NCBI RefSeq assembly: GCF_007827695.1
Contig: NZ_VITA01000005.1
Coordinates: forward strand, 352,799-416,798
Length of the DNA stretch: 64,000 nt
Direction of reading: 5' to 3'
From: Sinorhizobium medicae
Lineage (GTDB): Bacteria; Pseudomonadota; Alphaproteobacteria; Rhizobiales; Rhizobiaceae
The notes under the pieces are model-generated. The model searched no databases. It had not been told where the DNA came from and saw only the letters and a list, made by a program, of their open reading frames with translations. Positions 52,440-61,517 of the stretch are shown here, piece after piece (positions within the stretch are counted from its first letter, which is position 1; each line of letters starts with the position of its first letter). A program made the position numbers and the translations under genes.

Positions 52440-53450
52440 TCAGTTTCGAGAAGTTGAAAATTCCTTACCCCGCCGGATGTCAGCGCCGGAGGCGAGGCCG
52501 AGGCGGGCGCGCGCGGTGTCGTATTCCTGTTCGAGCCGGTCGACCAGGCGTGCGACGGTGCCGATTTCATGCACGGCGCCTATCCCCTGGCCGCAGCCCC
52601 AGATGTCCTTCCATGCCTTGGCGCCCTCGGCGGCCTGGCCGAAGTCCATCTTGGAGGGGTCTGCTTCGGGCAGATTGGACGGGTCCATTCCGGCGGCGAG
52701 GATCGAGGGCTTCAGATAGTTGCCGTGAATGCCGGTGAAGAAATTGGAATAAACGATATCTGCGGCATTGCTGTCGACGATCATCTGCTTGTAGGCGTCG
52801 CTCGCGCGAGCCTCCTCGGTGGCGATGAAGGGAGAGCCGATATAGGCCATGTCGGCGCCCATTGCCTGCGCTGCAAGGATCGCGTCGCCGGTGGCGATCG
52901 CGCCGGAAAGCAGCAGCGGCCCGTCGAACCAGGCGCGGATCTCCTGGACGAGCGCGAAGGGCGAGAGAGTTCCGGCATGGCCGCCGGCACCTGCCGCGAC
53001 TGCGATGAGCCCGTCGGCGCCCTTGCGGATGGCGGAATTTGCATGACGGTTGTTGATGACATCGTGGAGCACGATACCCCCATAGGAATGGATCGCGGCA
53101 TTCACCTCAGGGACGGCGCCGAGCGAGGAGATGACGACGGGCACCTTGTACTTGACGCAAAGCATCAGGTCCTGTTCGAGACGGGCGTTCGACTTGTGCA
53201 CGATCTGGTTCACCGCAAAAGGCGCGGCGGGGCGTTCGGGATAGTCGGCGTCGTGGGCCGCAAGCGTTTCGGTGATCTCCGACAACCATTCGTCGAGTTG
53301 CGATTGCGGGCGGGCGTTGAGGGCCGGAAAGGCACCGATAATCCCGGCCTTGCATTGCGCGATCGTCAACTTGGGATGAGAGACGATGAAAAGCGGCGCC
53401 CCTACGACAGGCAGTCTCACTTTTCCGGACAGGATTGGCGGCAACGACAT
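52440..53450 (-). CDS. Nitronate monooxygenase (NMO/FabK-like flavoprotein)
   Basis: FMN-dependent TIM-barrel enzyme of 336 residues, family 2-nitropropane dioxygenase. Members oxidise alkyl nitronates or act as enoyl reductases or quinone oxidoreductases. Visible features are VGAPLFIVSHPKL near residue 16, the FMN-binding ADGLIAVAAGAGGHAG (about 135-150, with the catalytic-type histidine) and GADMAYIGSPFIATEEA (about 188-204). I start at the ATG at 53450 (MSLPPILSG) with GGAG six bases upstream; an ATG at 53462 adds four residues. An operator-like repeat shared with fadD ends 15 bases upstream, hinting that its true substrate relates to acyl metabolism. Confidence 0.88.
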   Translation of the reverse strand: MSLPPILSGKVRLPVVGAPLFIVSHPKLTIAQCKAGIIGAFPALNARPQSQLDEWLSEITETLAAHDADYPERPAAPFAVNQIVHKSNARLEQDLMLCVKYKVPVVISSLGAVPEVNAAIHSYGGIVLHDVINNRHANSAIRKGADGLIAVAAGAGGHAGTLSPFALVQEIRAWFDGPLLLSGAIATGDAILAAQAMGADMAYIGSPFIATEEARASDAYKQMIVDSNAADIVYSNFFTGIHGNYLKPSILAAGMDPSNLPEADPSKMDFGQAAEGAKAWKDIWGCGQGIGAVHEIGTVARLVDRLEQEYDTARARLGLASGADIRRGKEFSTSRN

Positions 53451-53773
53451 CGAAATCTCCATCCAAACTTTGACGTGTTCGTAAACGTCAAATCTGATAG
53501 CAGCAATGAACCCGCTTGCCTACAGCATGTTTCCGGGTGCCTTGCGATAATGCCGCCAGCGCCCGCTCCGGCATTTCGGCCACGGCCGTCCATGTTTTCC
53601 TTTGGGAACGCCAGCCGAAGGCACGGCTGCACTTGCAGATTCGGAAAGCAGCAGTTACCCAATCGTTAATGAAACCAACGGCGTGTGACGGGAAGGGGCG
53701 AGGCTCGTCGCGAGAAAGGCAAATCCGGTCACGCAGTGCGGCAACCGGGAGATTTCGCGCAGAAGGATTTGAC
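53451..53773. other. 323-base divergent region NMO / hypothetical membrane protein
   Basis: Contains the fadD-like operator (53466-53491) immediately upstream of the NMO start, a 7-base inverted repeat AATGCCG/CGGCATT at 53549-53575, and AGAAGG at 53761-53766 serving the GTG at 53774. The frame open to the right from 53516 lacks coding character before the GTG. No further gene is seen. Confidence 0.5.
53466..53491. promoter_or_regulatory. Operator-like repeat upstream of the NMO gene
   Basis: AACTTTGACG and TAAACGTCAA, identical to the two halves at fadD (48345-48364) but separated by the six extra bases TGTTCG. It overlaps the position expected for the NMO promoter or leader. Confidence 0.55.
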
Positions 53774-54931
53774 GTGAGCGGACTTGAGACAGCGATCAGA
53801 AATGCGCTGGAAAGATCGGATCGAAGCAGTGCGGAGGTCCGGGCGCGCATCTATCAGTCGGCGCGTCAGGCGCTTGAGAACGGCCTGCAAAAGCAGCAGA
53901 TCGAAGACCCGGAGGTCATCTCGGTGCAGCGCCACCGGCTGGAAGCGGTCATTCGGGCGATCGAGATGGAAGAGCGCGCTGCCTTGAAGGAGCGCGCACA
54001 GACGCCGGTGGTCAATCTCGACGAGGTGACGGCGAGGGGACATGCGGTCGAGCGCGGCCCCGAAGCGCCAACCCGAAGGCCCGAGTTGGAAACGAAGCCG
54101 GAGGAACGTAGTCCCGCGCAAACGGACGGGGGGCTTGGGGCCTTGCGTCCCGAACGCGACGGTCCGCTGGCTGCGACGAGAGCGGAGGGGAGCGACGGTC
54201 GATCGGAAGCCACCGGAAGCACCGTCCCGCCCGCACCCGATCCAGGCCCTGCCGACCGGCGGCCGCGCAAGCACAGGCGCAGGCGCAGCCGTTTCTTCTC
54301 CTATGCGATGATCGTCGCGACGCTTGCTGCAGCGGCCGGGGTCGCCGTCTGGTGGATCCAGACGAACGATCTGCTGCGGTCGCCGACGGACACCGGCGTT
54401 GCCAATCCGCCCGCGACGGTGGATGCAGAGGATTTCGACGGCGCGGCCGGCTTGCAGACCCTGGGTGCCCAGGAAGGCTTTTCCGGTGATTGGGTAGAGG
54501 TCTTTGCTCCCGGTGAGGCTGCAGCGGTCAAGCCGGGCCCGCGGGCGAGTGCGGAACCCTTCGACGGCGACGCCGGCGAGCGCCTGCGTTTGATCTCGCA
54601 AGCGGCATCGAAGGATGGCGACGTGGAAATCGAGATACCCGCCGATGTTCTTGCCCAGCTTTCGGGCAAATCGTCGACATTCGCCCTGACGGTGCAGGCT
54701 GCCCCGGGCAAAGCGACCGAATTCTCCGTCGAATGCGATTTAGGGGCGCTCGGCGGCTGCGGCCGTCATCGTTTCACCGTACACGACGAGCGGATCGATA
54801 TGTTGTTCAAGATCAATTTCGATCGCGGTGCCGCACCGAGCGGCCCTGGAAAACTGGTGATCAACAGCGACGTCGGCGGCGGCGGCAACAGCCTCGATCT
54901 CTTCGCGATCCGCGTGCAGCCGGGCGGCTGA
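53774..54931 (+). CDS. Unrecognised bitopic membrane protein
   Basis: A 385-residue protein starting at GTG seven bases after AGAAGG. The N-terminal cytoplasmic part begins with a helical segment (about 1-75, MSGLETAIRNALERSDRSSAE, likely coiled), continues with a proline/arginine/glutamate-rich linker (about 78-165) ending in the basic patch RRPRKHRRRRSR, and is followed by one membrane helix (about 178-196). The extracytoplasmic domain (about 215-385) is beta-rich with a CDLGALGGCG cysteine pair and a glycine-rich end. I do not recognise a family, though the order is typical of conserved rhizobial hypothetical proteins. It is convergent with ppk2 and divergent from the NMO gene. Confidence 0.75.
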   Translation: MSGLETAIRNALERSDRSSAEVRARIYQSARQALENGLQKQQIEDPEVISVQRHRLEAVIRAIEMEERAALKERAQTPVVNLDEVTARGHAVERGPEAPTRRPELETKPEERSPAQTDGGLGALRPERDGPLAATRAEGSDGRSEATGSTVPPAPDPGPADRRPRKHRRRRSRFFSYAMIVATLAAAAGVAVWWIQTNDLLRSPTDTGVANPPATVDAEDFDGAAGLQTLGAQEGFSGDWVEVFAPGEAAAVKPGPRASAEPFDGDAGERLRLISQAASKDGDVEIEIPADVLAQLSGKSSTFALTVQAAPGKATEFSVECDLGALGGCGRHRFTVHDERIDMLFKINFDRGAAPSGPGKLVINSDVGGGGNSLDLFAIRVQPGG

Positions 54932-54994
54932 CCGTTAGGTTGGATGATAGTCCAGTGCGTTGAGATGCGGGATGCGTATAGCCCGCTTCGACTA

Positions 54995-55897
54995 TTAGCT
55001 GAGAAAACCGGGCCCCGTGCCTAGGATCTTCTCGTCGACAGCGCCGATCGCCGTCTCGTCTTTGCCGTCATAGTCCAGCTGCGAAAGCATGTGGCGGATC
55101 ACGTTGAGCCGCGCACGGCGCTTGTCATTGCCACGGATGACCGTCCATGGCCCGTGCTCCGTGTGCGTCTCCTTCAGCATGCGGTCTCGCTTTGCGGTAT
55201 AATCGTCCCACTTGTTGAGGGCTGCGATGTCCATCGGCGAGAGCTTCCAGATCTTCAAGGGATCGTGGCGCCGGTCATGGAAGCGCTTCAGCTGCATTTC
55301 CCGGCCGATATTGATCCAGAACTTGAAGAGGTGGATGCCTTCGTGCGCGATCAACTCCTCGAAGCGGGGCGTCTCCCTGAGGAATTGCTCGTACTGGTTC
55401 GGCGTGCAGAAGCCCATGACCGGTTCGACGCCGGCGCGGTTGTACCAGGAGCGGTCGAAGAGGACGAATTCGCCGGCGGTCGGGAAGGTTGCGACATAGC
55501 GCTGGAAATACCACTGGCCACGTTCGGTCTCCGTGGGCTTCGTCAGTGCGACGACGCGCGCCGAGCGCGGGTTCATATAGGCCATCGTCGCATGGATCGC
55601 GCCGCCCTTGCCGGCGGCGTCGCGTCCCTCGAACACCGCCATCACGCGCTTGCCGGTCGCCTGCATCCAGAACTGGACCTTGACGAGCTCAATCTGCAGT
55701 CGCGTTAGCGTTTCCTGATATTCATCGGAATCGAGTTTCTTCTTGTAGGGATAATCGTCCGAGCCGAACGCCTCGTCGTCGATCCACTTCGGCAAGTCCG
55801 GATCATCGATGTCGAAGATACGGCTTTTCCCATGGATTTGCAGTTCGACCGCCCGGCTTCCCGGCTTCGCTGCGGCCGTCGCTTCGTCGATTGCCAT
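54995..55897 (-). CDS. ppk2: Polyphosphate kinase 2 (PPK2), single-domain type
   Basis: Uses polyphosphate to phosphorylate nucleotides; one-domain class I enzymes make ATP/GTP from ADP/GDP. The 300-residue protein has Walker [12 protein letters not shown] (about 82-92), Walker [13 protein letters not shown] (about 136-147) and the lid region [16 protein letters not shown] (about 205-220). It matches in size and motifs the S. meliloti PPK2 whose structure has been studied. GGGAGGAAAG precedes the ATG at 55897. It lies back to back with phoR and the pst-pho operon, linking polyphosphate use with phosphate control. Confidence 0.93.
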   Translation of the reverse strand: MAIDEATAAAKPGSRAVELQIHGKSRIFDIDDPDLPKWIDDEAFGSDDYPYKKKLDSDEYQETLTRLQIELVKVQFWMQATGKRVMAVFEGRDAAGKGGAIHATMAYMNPRSARVVALTKPTETERGQWYFQRYVATFPTAGEFVLFDRSWYNRAGVEPVMGFCTPNQYEQFLRETPRFEELIAHEGIHLFKFWINIGREMQLKRFHDRRHDPLKIWKLSPMDIAALNKWDDYTAKRDRMLKETHTEHGPWTVIRGNDKRRARLNVIRHMLSQLDYDGKDETAIGAVDEKILGTGPGFLS

Positions 55898-56066
55898 CTG
55901 CTTTCCTCCCGCTCGTTCGATTTCTCCGGAGCAGGCCATAATTGCATTGCGGATTCAAGCACGTCGTGAAAATCATGTCATGAAGCAACGTTATCTCTGC
56001 GCTCTTATGGGCTAAGGCGTAGGAGGCAGGTGGGGCCGATTTCCTCATCGCGCTCCGACACGAATT

Positions 56067-56120
56067 ATGGCCATGGACATGGTCAGTAAAGCCATTCAGA
56101 TGCAGGAGGCCGCGAATTGA
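56067..56120 (+). CDS. Possible 17-residue leader peptide ahead of phoR
   Basis: The frame MAMDMVSKAIQMQEAAN ends at the TGA at 56118-56120, which overlaps a possible TTG start for phoR at 56117. It has no good ribosome site of its own. AGGAGG at 56104-56109 lies within its last codons and could serve phoR. Translational coupling is possible but unproven. Confidence 0.25.
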   Translation: MAMDMVSKAIQMQEAAN

Positions 56121-56131
56121 GGGAAGAGGGT

Positions 56132-57379
56132 ATGGTGTTCGACCGTGCCAAACTGTTGTGGCGTATTGTGGCGCCAAGGCTGGCGGCGGAGCGCTGGCTT
56201 CTCTGCCTGTCCGTGCTGATTGCCGTTCTCGCCGCAGTTGCCGGGATCCATCCGATGTCCGTCCTGCCTTTCTGGGTCATGCTCGCCGCGGTCATTCTCA
56301 GCCGAGGCGCGCCACCGGTCAGGGCGGCGCCGGCAGATGTCGGCGTCGACGTCGAAACCAAGTTCGATCCGCTTGCTCCCTTGCTCGATGCACTCGACAT
56401 GCCGGTGCTGGTCGTGGCAGCCGACGAAACCGTCGTCTTCCAGAACGCGGCCGCCGAGAAGGCATTCGGGACCATTCCCCAGAACAGCTATCTTTCCGCT
56501 CGCGTCCGCTCGCCCGGCATCCTTGACATGGTTCGCGAGACGATTGCGACGGGCAAGGTCAACCAGATCGAACATGCAGAAAGACTGCCTTCGGAGGCGG
56601 TCTATGTCGTTCGCGTCGCGCCGGTGGACATCGGCTCCGACGTTTCCGGCCGGCGCATCTTCGTGCTGACCTATCGCGATATCTCGCAGGCCCGCCGCAT
56701 CGATCGGATGCGTTCCGACTTCGTCGCCAATGCCAGCCATGAGCTGCGCACGCCGCTTGCTTCGCTGCGCGGCTTCATCGAGACGCTGCAGGGGCCGGCC
56801 CGCGAAGACCGGAAGGCACAGGAGAAATTCTTCGGCATCATGCACGAACAGGTCACCCGCATGAGTCGGCTCGTGGACGACCTCCTGTCACTGTCGAGGC
56901 TCGAGTTGAAGTCGCACATCGCCCCCGACGACACCGTCGATCTGGGGCCGCTGCTCGGACATGTGCGCGACAGTCTGGCGCCGCTTGCCGGAGAACTGGA
57001 TGTGACGATCGCGCTGGAGGTCCCGAATACGCCTGTTTTCGTCCAGGGGGACCGTGACGAACTGGTGGAGGTTTTCGAAAACCTGATCGAGAATGCCTGC
57101 AAATACGGGCAGGAAGGCAAGAAGGTGGAGGTCCGGCTGACCGGTGGAGAAGGAAACCAGGCGGAGGTGACGGTCACCGACCACGGCGCGGGAATCCCGG
57201 CCGAGCACGTCCCGCGCATTACCGAGCGCTTTTACCGGGTCAACGTCGAGGCGAGCCGGTCGAAGAAAGGCACCGGATTGGGTCTTGCGATCGTCAAGCA
57301 TATCCTCACGCGCCACCGGGCTCGCCTGCTCGTCCATTCGGAAGTGGGCAAGGGTACGGTCTTTACGGTTCGTTTCTGA
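56132..57379 (+). CDS. phoR: Phosphate regulon sensor kinase PhoR
   Basis: Membrane histidine kinase that phosphorylates PhoB under phosphate limitation, inhibited through PstSCAB and PhoU when phosphate is plentiful. The 415-residue protein has two N-terminal membrane helices (about 18-55), a PAS domain (about 85-190), the HisKA domain with H203 in NASHELRTPL, and the HATPase domain with NLIENACKYG (about 320), DHGAGIP and GTGLGLAIVKHIL. The ATG at 56132 follows AGGGAAG; a TTG at 56117 with AGGAGG at seven-base spacing is an equal rival and would add five residues. It heads the rightward phoR-pst-phoUB series. Confidence 0.92.
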   Translation: MVFDRAKLLWRIVAPRLAAERWLLCLSVLIAVLAAVAGIHPMSVLPFWVMLAAVILSRGAPPVRAAPADVGVDVETKFDPLAPLLDALDMPVLVVAADETVVFQNAAAEKAFGTIPQNSYLSARVRSPGILDMVRETIATGKVNQIEHAERLPSEAVYVVRVAPVDIGSDVSGRRIFVLTYRDISQARRIDRMRSDFVANASHELRTPLASLRGFIETLQGPAREDRKAQEKFFGIMHEQVTRMSRLVDDLLSLSRLELKSHIAPDDTVDLGPLLGHVRDSLAPLAGELDVTIALEVPNTPVFVQGDRDELVEVFENLIENACKYGQEGKKVEVRLTGGEGNQAEVTVTDHGAGIPAEHVPRITERFYRVNVEASRSKKGTGLGLAIVKHILTRHRARLLVHSEVGKGTVFTVRF

Positions 57380-57440
57380 CACATAAGACGGTCCATTGCT
57401 GCTGCAGCAGAATTTTATCAAGCATTTTCAGCTCGTTAGA

Positions 57441-57480
57441 CTGTCATAAATGTTTCACCAAACTGACATAAAAGCTGTAG
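57441..57480 (+). promoter_or_regulatory. Tandem Pho boxes of the pstS promoter
   Basis: Four 11-base units, each seven conserved bases plus four AT-rich: CTGTCAT-AAAT, GTTTCAC-CAAA, CTGACAT-AAAA, GCTGTAG. This fits two adjacent PhoB sites (CTGTCAT-N4-CTKTCAT-like). A possible -10, TAACTA, lies at 57492-57497, leaving a leader of about 70 bases before pstS. It implies activation by PhoB under phosphate limitation. Confidence 0.85.
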
Positions 57481-57571
57481 CCATCGGCGGCTAACTAGGG
57501 GCGCCGCAGAAACGGCGAGAGAGCGCTGAACCCTGGCGCACCCAACACAAGCCCATTCCGGGAGAACACTT

Positions 57572-58606
57572 ATGAAAGCTCTTAAATTTACCGCAGCGGC
57601 GTTGGTTGCCTCCGCCGCTTTTGCGGGCGTTGCAGCGGCTCGCGACCAGATCCAGGTGGCCGGCTCCTCGACCGTTCTTCCCTATGCAAAGATCGTTGCC
57701 GAAAACTTCGGCGAGACATTCCCTGACTTCAAAACGCCCGTAATCGAGTCCGGCGGTTCGTCGGCCGGCCTGAAGGAATTCTGCAAGGGCGTTGGTGAAG
57801 ACACGATCGATATCGCCAATTCGTCGCGCAAGATCAAAGACAGCGAAGTCGAGGCCTGCAAAGCTGCCGGCGTGACCGAGATCCAGGAAGTGAAGATCGG
57901 CTATGACGGCATCGTCTTCGCCACCGATGCCGGCAATGCCGACCTGACTCTGAAGCCGGAGCACCTCTACAAGGCGCTTGCCGCCGAAATCGTCGTCGAT
58001 GGGAAGCTCGTCGCGAATCCCTACAAGAAGTGGTCGGAAGTCGACGCTTCGCTGCCGGACGCCGAAATTGCTGCCTATATTCCGGGCGAGAAGCATGGAA
58101 CGCGCGAAGTCTTCGAAGAGAAGATCCTCGCTGCCGGCTGCAAGGACTCCGGCGCTCAGGACGTCATCAAGGCGGCCGTGAGCGATGAAAAGCAGCAGCA
58201 CAGCAAGTGCGTGGCCGTACGCAAGGACGGCATGGCCGTGGACATCGACGGCGACTACACCGAGACGCTGGCGCGCATCGCTTCGAACAAGAACGGCATC
58301 GGCGTCTTCGGCCTTTCGTTCTTCGAAAATAACGCCGACAAGCTGAAGGTTGCGACGGTCAACGGCGTTGTTCCTTCGACGGAAACGATCGCTTCCGGCG
58401 AGTATCCGGTTTCCCGTCCGCTTTTCTTCTACGTCAAGAAGGCCCATATCGGCGTTATTCCCGGCCTCAAGGAATATGTCGAGTTCTTCGTTGACGATCA
58501 GATGATCGGCCCCGACAGCCCGCTCGCCGAATACGGCCTCGTCGCCGCTCCGGACGCCGAGCGCGAAGAAATCCGCCAGTCCTTCGAGGCAGGCAACCTG
58601 CTCTGA
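57572..58606 (+). CDS. pstS: Phosphate ABC transporter, periplasmic binding protein
   Basis: Periplasmic phosphate-binding protein of 344 residues for the high-affinity Pst system. It has a signal peptide (about 1-23, cleavage near GVAAARD), the phosphate-site segment VAGSSTVLPYAKIVAE (about 29-44), ESGGSSAGLKEFC (about 64-76) and DIANSSRKIKDSE (about 83-95). The sequence is of the longer type with several cysteines (KGCKDSG, SKCVAVR), typical of rhizobia rather than the E. coli form. It is preceded by Pho boxes and followed after 10 bases by a perfect 11-bp stem-loop. Confidence 0.95.
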   Translation: MKALKFTAAALVASAAFAGVAAARDQIQVAGSSTVLPYAKIVAENFGETFPDFKTPVIESGGSSAGLKEFCKGVGEDTIDIANSSRKIKDSEVEACKAAGVTEIQEVKIGYDGIVFATDAGNADLTLKPEHLYKALAAEIVVDGKLVANPYKKWSEVDASLPDAEIAAYIPGEKHGTREVFEEKILAAGCKDSGAQDVIKAAVSDEKQQHSKCVAVRKDGMAVDIDGDYTETLARIASNKNGIGVFGLSFFENNADKLKVATVNGVVPSTETIASGEYPVSRPLFFYVKKAHIGVIPGLKEYVEFFVDDQMIGPDSPLAEYGLVAAPDAEREEIRQSFEAGNLL

Positions 58607-58615
58607 TCATGGCTG

Positions 58616-58644
58616 GGCTCCGGCGCCACTCTTGCGCCGGAGCC
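58616..58644 (+). promoter_or_regulatory. Stem-loop between pstS and pstC
   Basis: Perfect 11-base arms GGCTCCGGCGC (58616-58626) and GCGCCGGAGCC (58634-58644) with a seven-base loop, starting 10 bases after the pstS stop. Only a weak T-rich stretch (GCATTCTTCC) follows, so partial termination or 3' end protection of pstS mRNA is expected. Confidence 0.72.
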
Positions 58645-58700
58645 GCATTCTTCCGAACTTGACTGGCGGCTTGTGACGAGCCTGTCGCGGAGACGTGCCG

Positions 58701-60185
58701 ATGAGTACTTCGCTCCTTCTCCTGATCATTGCCTTGATCGGTTTCATTGCGTTTCTTGCCGGCCGCTCCCGCTCGTTCGCCCGGTCCGGAGGCAAGCTCT
58801 CCAGCCTGCATTCCCTGCCCGGCTATCACGGCAGCTACGTCGCAATCTGGGCGACGTTGCCAGCGCTTCTTCTTCTTGCCATATGGCTCATCACCTCTCC
58901 GGTCTATATCGATTACACGGTTCGTTCGTCTCTTCCGGAACCGGTCCAAAGCCAGGGGGCAGCCACCCTCCAGCTGGCGCTCGGTCAGGTCAAGTCGGTT
59001 GCCGCAGGCTTCGAGCGGCTGAACGCGAGCGAGATCTCCGCGATCGAAAACGGTTCGGCCAACATGCGCGAGACGCTCGCCTCGAAGGGCGTCGCACTTG
59101 CCGGCGAGGGCGAGCCTTACATGGTCAAGGCCGCCCAGCAGTTCAACGCGATGCGGCAATATAGCCGCTGGCTGATGAGTGTCGCGGTGCTGCTCGTTTC
59201 CGTTGCCGGCGCTTTCTACGCACTCCGCAACATCGACGTCCGCTTCCGCGCCCGCAACCGGGTGGAGCGCGTCATGCTCGGCTCCCTCATCCTGGCCTCC
59301 TCCATTGCCATTCTGACGACGGTCGGAATCGTCGCCTCCATGCTTTCGGAAGCGGGTCGGTTCTTCACCATGGTGTCGCCCATGGAGTTCTTCTTCGGCA
59401 CGGTCTGGGACCCGCGCTTCGCAGCGGCCGGAAGCGGCGGCGCTTCGGGCCAGTTCGGTCTGCTGCCGCTGCTTGCAGGCACGCTGTATATCGCATTCGT
59501 AGCGATGCTTTTCGCCGTGCCGATCGGACTCTTCGCTGCTATTTACATGGCGGAGTATGCGAGCCCGCGGCTGCGTTCCATAGCCAAGCCTCTGCTGGAG
59601 GTGCTCGCCGGTATCCCGACAATCGTCTACGGTTTTTTCGCGCTCGTCACAGTGGGACCTTTCCTGCGCGACATCTCCACGCAGCTGAACGGCGTCCTCA
59701 CCGGAAATTACCAGAACTTCATTCAGGCCCAGAGCGTCATCACCGCCGGCATCGTCATGGGCATCATGCTCATTCCGTTCGTCTCGTCTTTGTCCGACGA
59801 CATCATCACCCAGGTGCCGCGGGCATTGCGTGACGGTTCGCTCGGCCTTGGTGCGACGCGGTCGGAGACGGTGAAGAAGGTGATCCTGCCGGCAGCACTT
59901 CCTGGCATCGTCGGTGCGCTGCTGCTGACGGCATCGCGGGCGGTCGGCGAGACGATGATCGTCGTGCTCGCTGCCGGTGTTGCAGCTCGAATGCAGTTTA
60001 ACCCCCTCGAGCCGATGACCACCGTGACGGTCAAGATCGTGAACCAGCTGACGGGCGACCTCGAGTTCACCTCGCCGCAGACCCTGGTCGCCTTCGCACT
60101 CGGCATCACGCTCTTCGTTATCACGCTGGGCCTCAACATCTACGCGCTCTACATCGTGCGCAAATATCGGGAACAGTACGAATGA
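58701..60185 (+). CDS. pstC: Phosphate ABC transporter, permease PstC (intact)
   Basis: Inner-membrane permease of 494 residues. The long N-terminal part (about 1-260) has three membrane helices and a periplasmic loop, longer than in E. coli PstC (319). The permease core (about 265-490) carries the ABC contact loop around GSLGLGATRSETVKKVILPAALPGI. The frame is uninterrupted, whereas strain Rm1021 is reported to carry a one-base deletion in pstC. I start at the ATG at 58701, eight bases after GGAG; a GTG at 58695 is possible. It overlaps pstA by four bases. Confidence 0.94.
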   Translation: MSTSLLLLIIALIGFIAFLAGRSRSFARSGGKLSSLHSLPGYHGSYVAIWATLPALLLLAIWLITSPVYIDYTVRSSLPEPVQSQGAATLQLALGQVKSVAAGFERLNASEISAIENGSANMRETLASKGVALAGEGEPYMVKAAQQFNAMRQYSRWLMSVAVLLVSVAGAFYALRNIDVRFRARNRVERVMLGSLILASSIAILTTVGIVASMLSEAGRFFTMVSPMEFFFGTVWDPRFAAAGSGGASGQFGLLPLLAGTLYIAFVAMLFAVPIGLFAAIYMAEYASPRLRSIAKPLLEVLAGIPTIVYGFFALVTVGPFLRDISTQLNGVLTGNYQNFIQAQSVITAGIVMGIMLIPFVSSLSDDIITQVPRALRDGSLGLGATRSETVKKVILPAALPGIVGALLLTASRAVGETMIVVLAAGVAARMQFNPLEPMTTVTVKIVNQLTGDLEFTSPQTLVAFALGITLFVITLGLNIYALYIVRKYREQYE

Positions 60186-61504
60186 CCGAATTTGCCTCCC
60201 CGACAGCAAGGGTCTCCACCCGACCTGCTGCAAGCCGCCGCGATATCGGTATCAAGCGCCGCTATGCCGCTGAGCGCCGCTTCCGTGCCTTCGGATTCGG
60301 TGCCATCGCCATCGGCCTGTTCTTCCTCGCTGTTCTCCTCTGGAGCGTCGTTTCGAAGGGCTATACCGCCTTCCAGCAGACGACGATTACGCTTCCTATC
60401 GAGTTTTCCGAGAAGGTGATCGACCCGAAAAACGAACGGGCGACGGATCCAAAGCAACTCTTTACGGCCAATTACCCGCTCCTCGTGCGCGAGGCTCTGG
60501 TAAAGCAGCTCGGCCTCGACCCGGCGAAGCGGCCCTTGGTGAAGCAGGCGACCGATATGGTCTCCGCCAGCGCACGGTCGCAATTGCGCGACATCGTCGT
60601 CGCCGATCCCACGGTCATCGGCAAGACGATCCCCGTCACGCTGCTCGCCGACGCGAACATCGACTCCGCTTTCAAGGGTCAGATCGACCTCACCGTCGAC
60701 GAAGCCAGGCGCAAGGTGAAAGACGAGCAGGTCGCATGGATGAACACGCTTGCCGAAGAAGGCGTGCTCAAGAAGAGCTTCAACACCGGCATCTTCACCT
60801 TCGGCGCATCGAGCCGTCCCGAAGCGGCGGGCGTCGGTGTCGCCCTCCTCGGATCGCTCTACATGATGCTGATCGTGCTCGTGCTATCGTTGCCGATCGG
60901 TGTCGCCGCCTCCATTTATCTAGAGGAGTTTGCGCCGAAAAACCGGCTCACGGACCTGATCGAGGTGAATATCAACAACCTGGCGGCCGTACCGTCCATC
61001 GTCTACGGTCTCCTTGGGCTTGCCGTTTTCATCAACTTCTGGGGCATGCCACGCTCCGCGGCACTTGTCGGCGCGTTCGTGCTGACGCTGATGACGCTCC
61101 CGACGATCATCATCGCTACGCGGGCGGCTTTGAAGGCTGTGCCTCCGTCGATCCGCTCTGCGGCGCTCGGACTTGGCGCTTCGAAGATGCAGACCGTCTT
61201 CCATCATGTGCTGCCGCTTGCGATGCCCGGTATCCTGACCGGCACGATCATCGGTCTTGCCCATGCGCTCGGCGAAACGGCGCCCTTGCTTCTGATCGGA
61301 ATGGTCGCCTTTGTGGTAGACTTTCCGGGATCTCCGCTGGAGCCGTCCACGGCGCTGCCGGTGCAAATCTACATGTGGGCGAACGAGGCGGAGCGTGCCT
61401 TCGTCGAGCGTACGTCGGGAGCGATCATCATACTCTTGATCTTTCTCATCTTCATGAACCTCGGCGCAATTCTCTTGCGGCGTCGCTTTGAGCGTCGCTG
61501 GTAG
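60182..61504 (+). CDS. pstA: Phosphate ABC transporter, permease PstA
   Basis: The second membrane subunit, 440 residues. An N-terminal helix (about 38-58) and a long periplasmic segment (about 60-210) precede the five-helix permease core (about 220-430) with the ATPase contact loop [26 protein letters not shown]. The extended N-terminus parallels that of PstC and is usual in rhizobia. Its ATG overlaps the pstC stop (ATGA), so the two permeases are made in equal amounts. pstB starts 13 bases after its stop. Confidence 0.94.
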   Translation: MTEFASPTARVSTRPAASRRDIGIKRRYAAERRFRAFGFGAIAIGLFFLAVLLWSVVSKGYTAFQQTTITLPIEFSEKVIDPKNERATDPKQLFTANYPLLVREALVKQLGLDPAKRPLVKQATDMVSASARSQLRDIVVADPTVIGKTIPVTLLADANIDSAFKGQIDLTVDEARRKVKDEQVAWMNTLAEEGVLKKSFNTGIFTFGASSRPEAAGVGVALLGSLYMMLIVLVLSLPIGVAASIYLEEFAPKNRLTDLIEVNINNLAAVPSIVYGLLGLAVFINFWGMPRSAALVGAFVLTLMTLPTIIIATRAALKAVPPSIRSAALGLGASKMQTVFHHVLPLAMPGILTGTIIGLAHALGETAPLLLIGMVAFVVDFPGSPLEPSTALPVQIYMWANEAERAFVERTSGAIIILLIFLIFMNLGAILLRRRFERRW

Positions 61505-61517
61505 TGGGGTAAGGACA

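Noticed and set aside
55960-56000. Pho box for ppk2 (CATGTCATGAAG...)
   Set aside because: Only one half resembles CTGTCAT; the second unit at 11 bases does not match.
58467-60233. 588-codon leftward frame opposite pstC
   Set aside because: Highly charged, repetitive composition (runs of D, E, R, H) caused by the antisense of membrane-protein codons.
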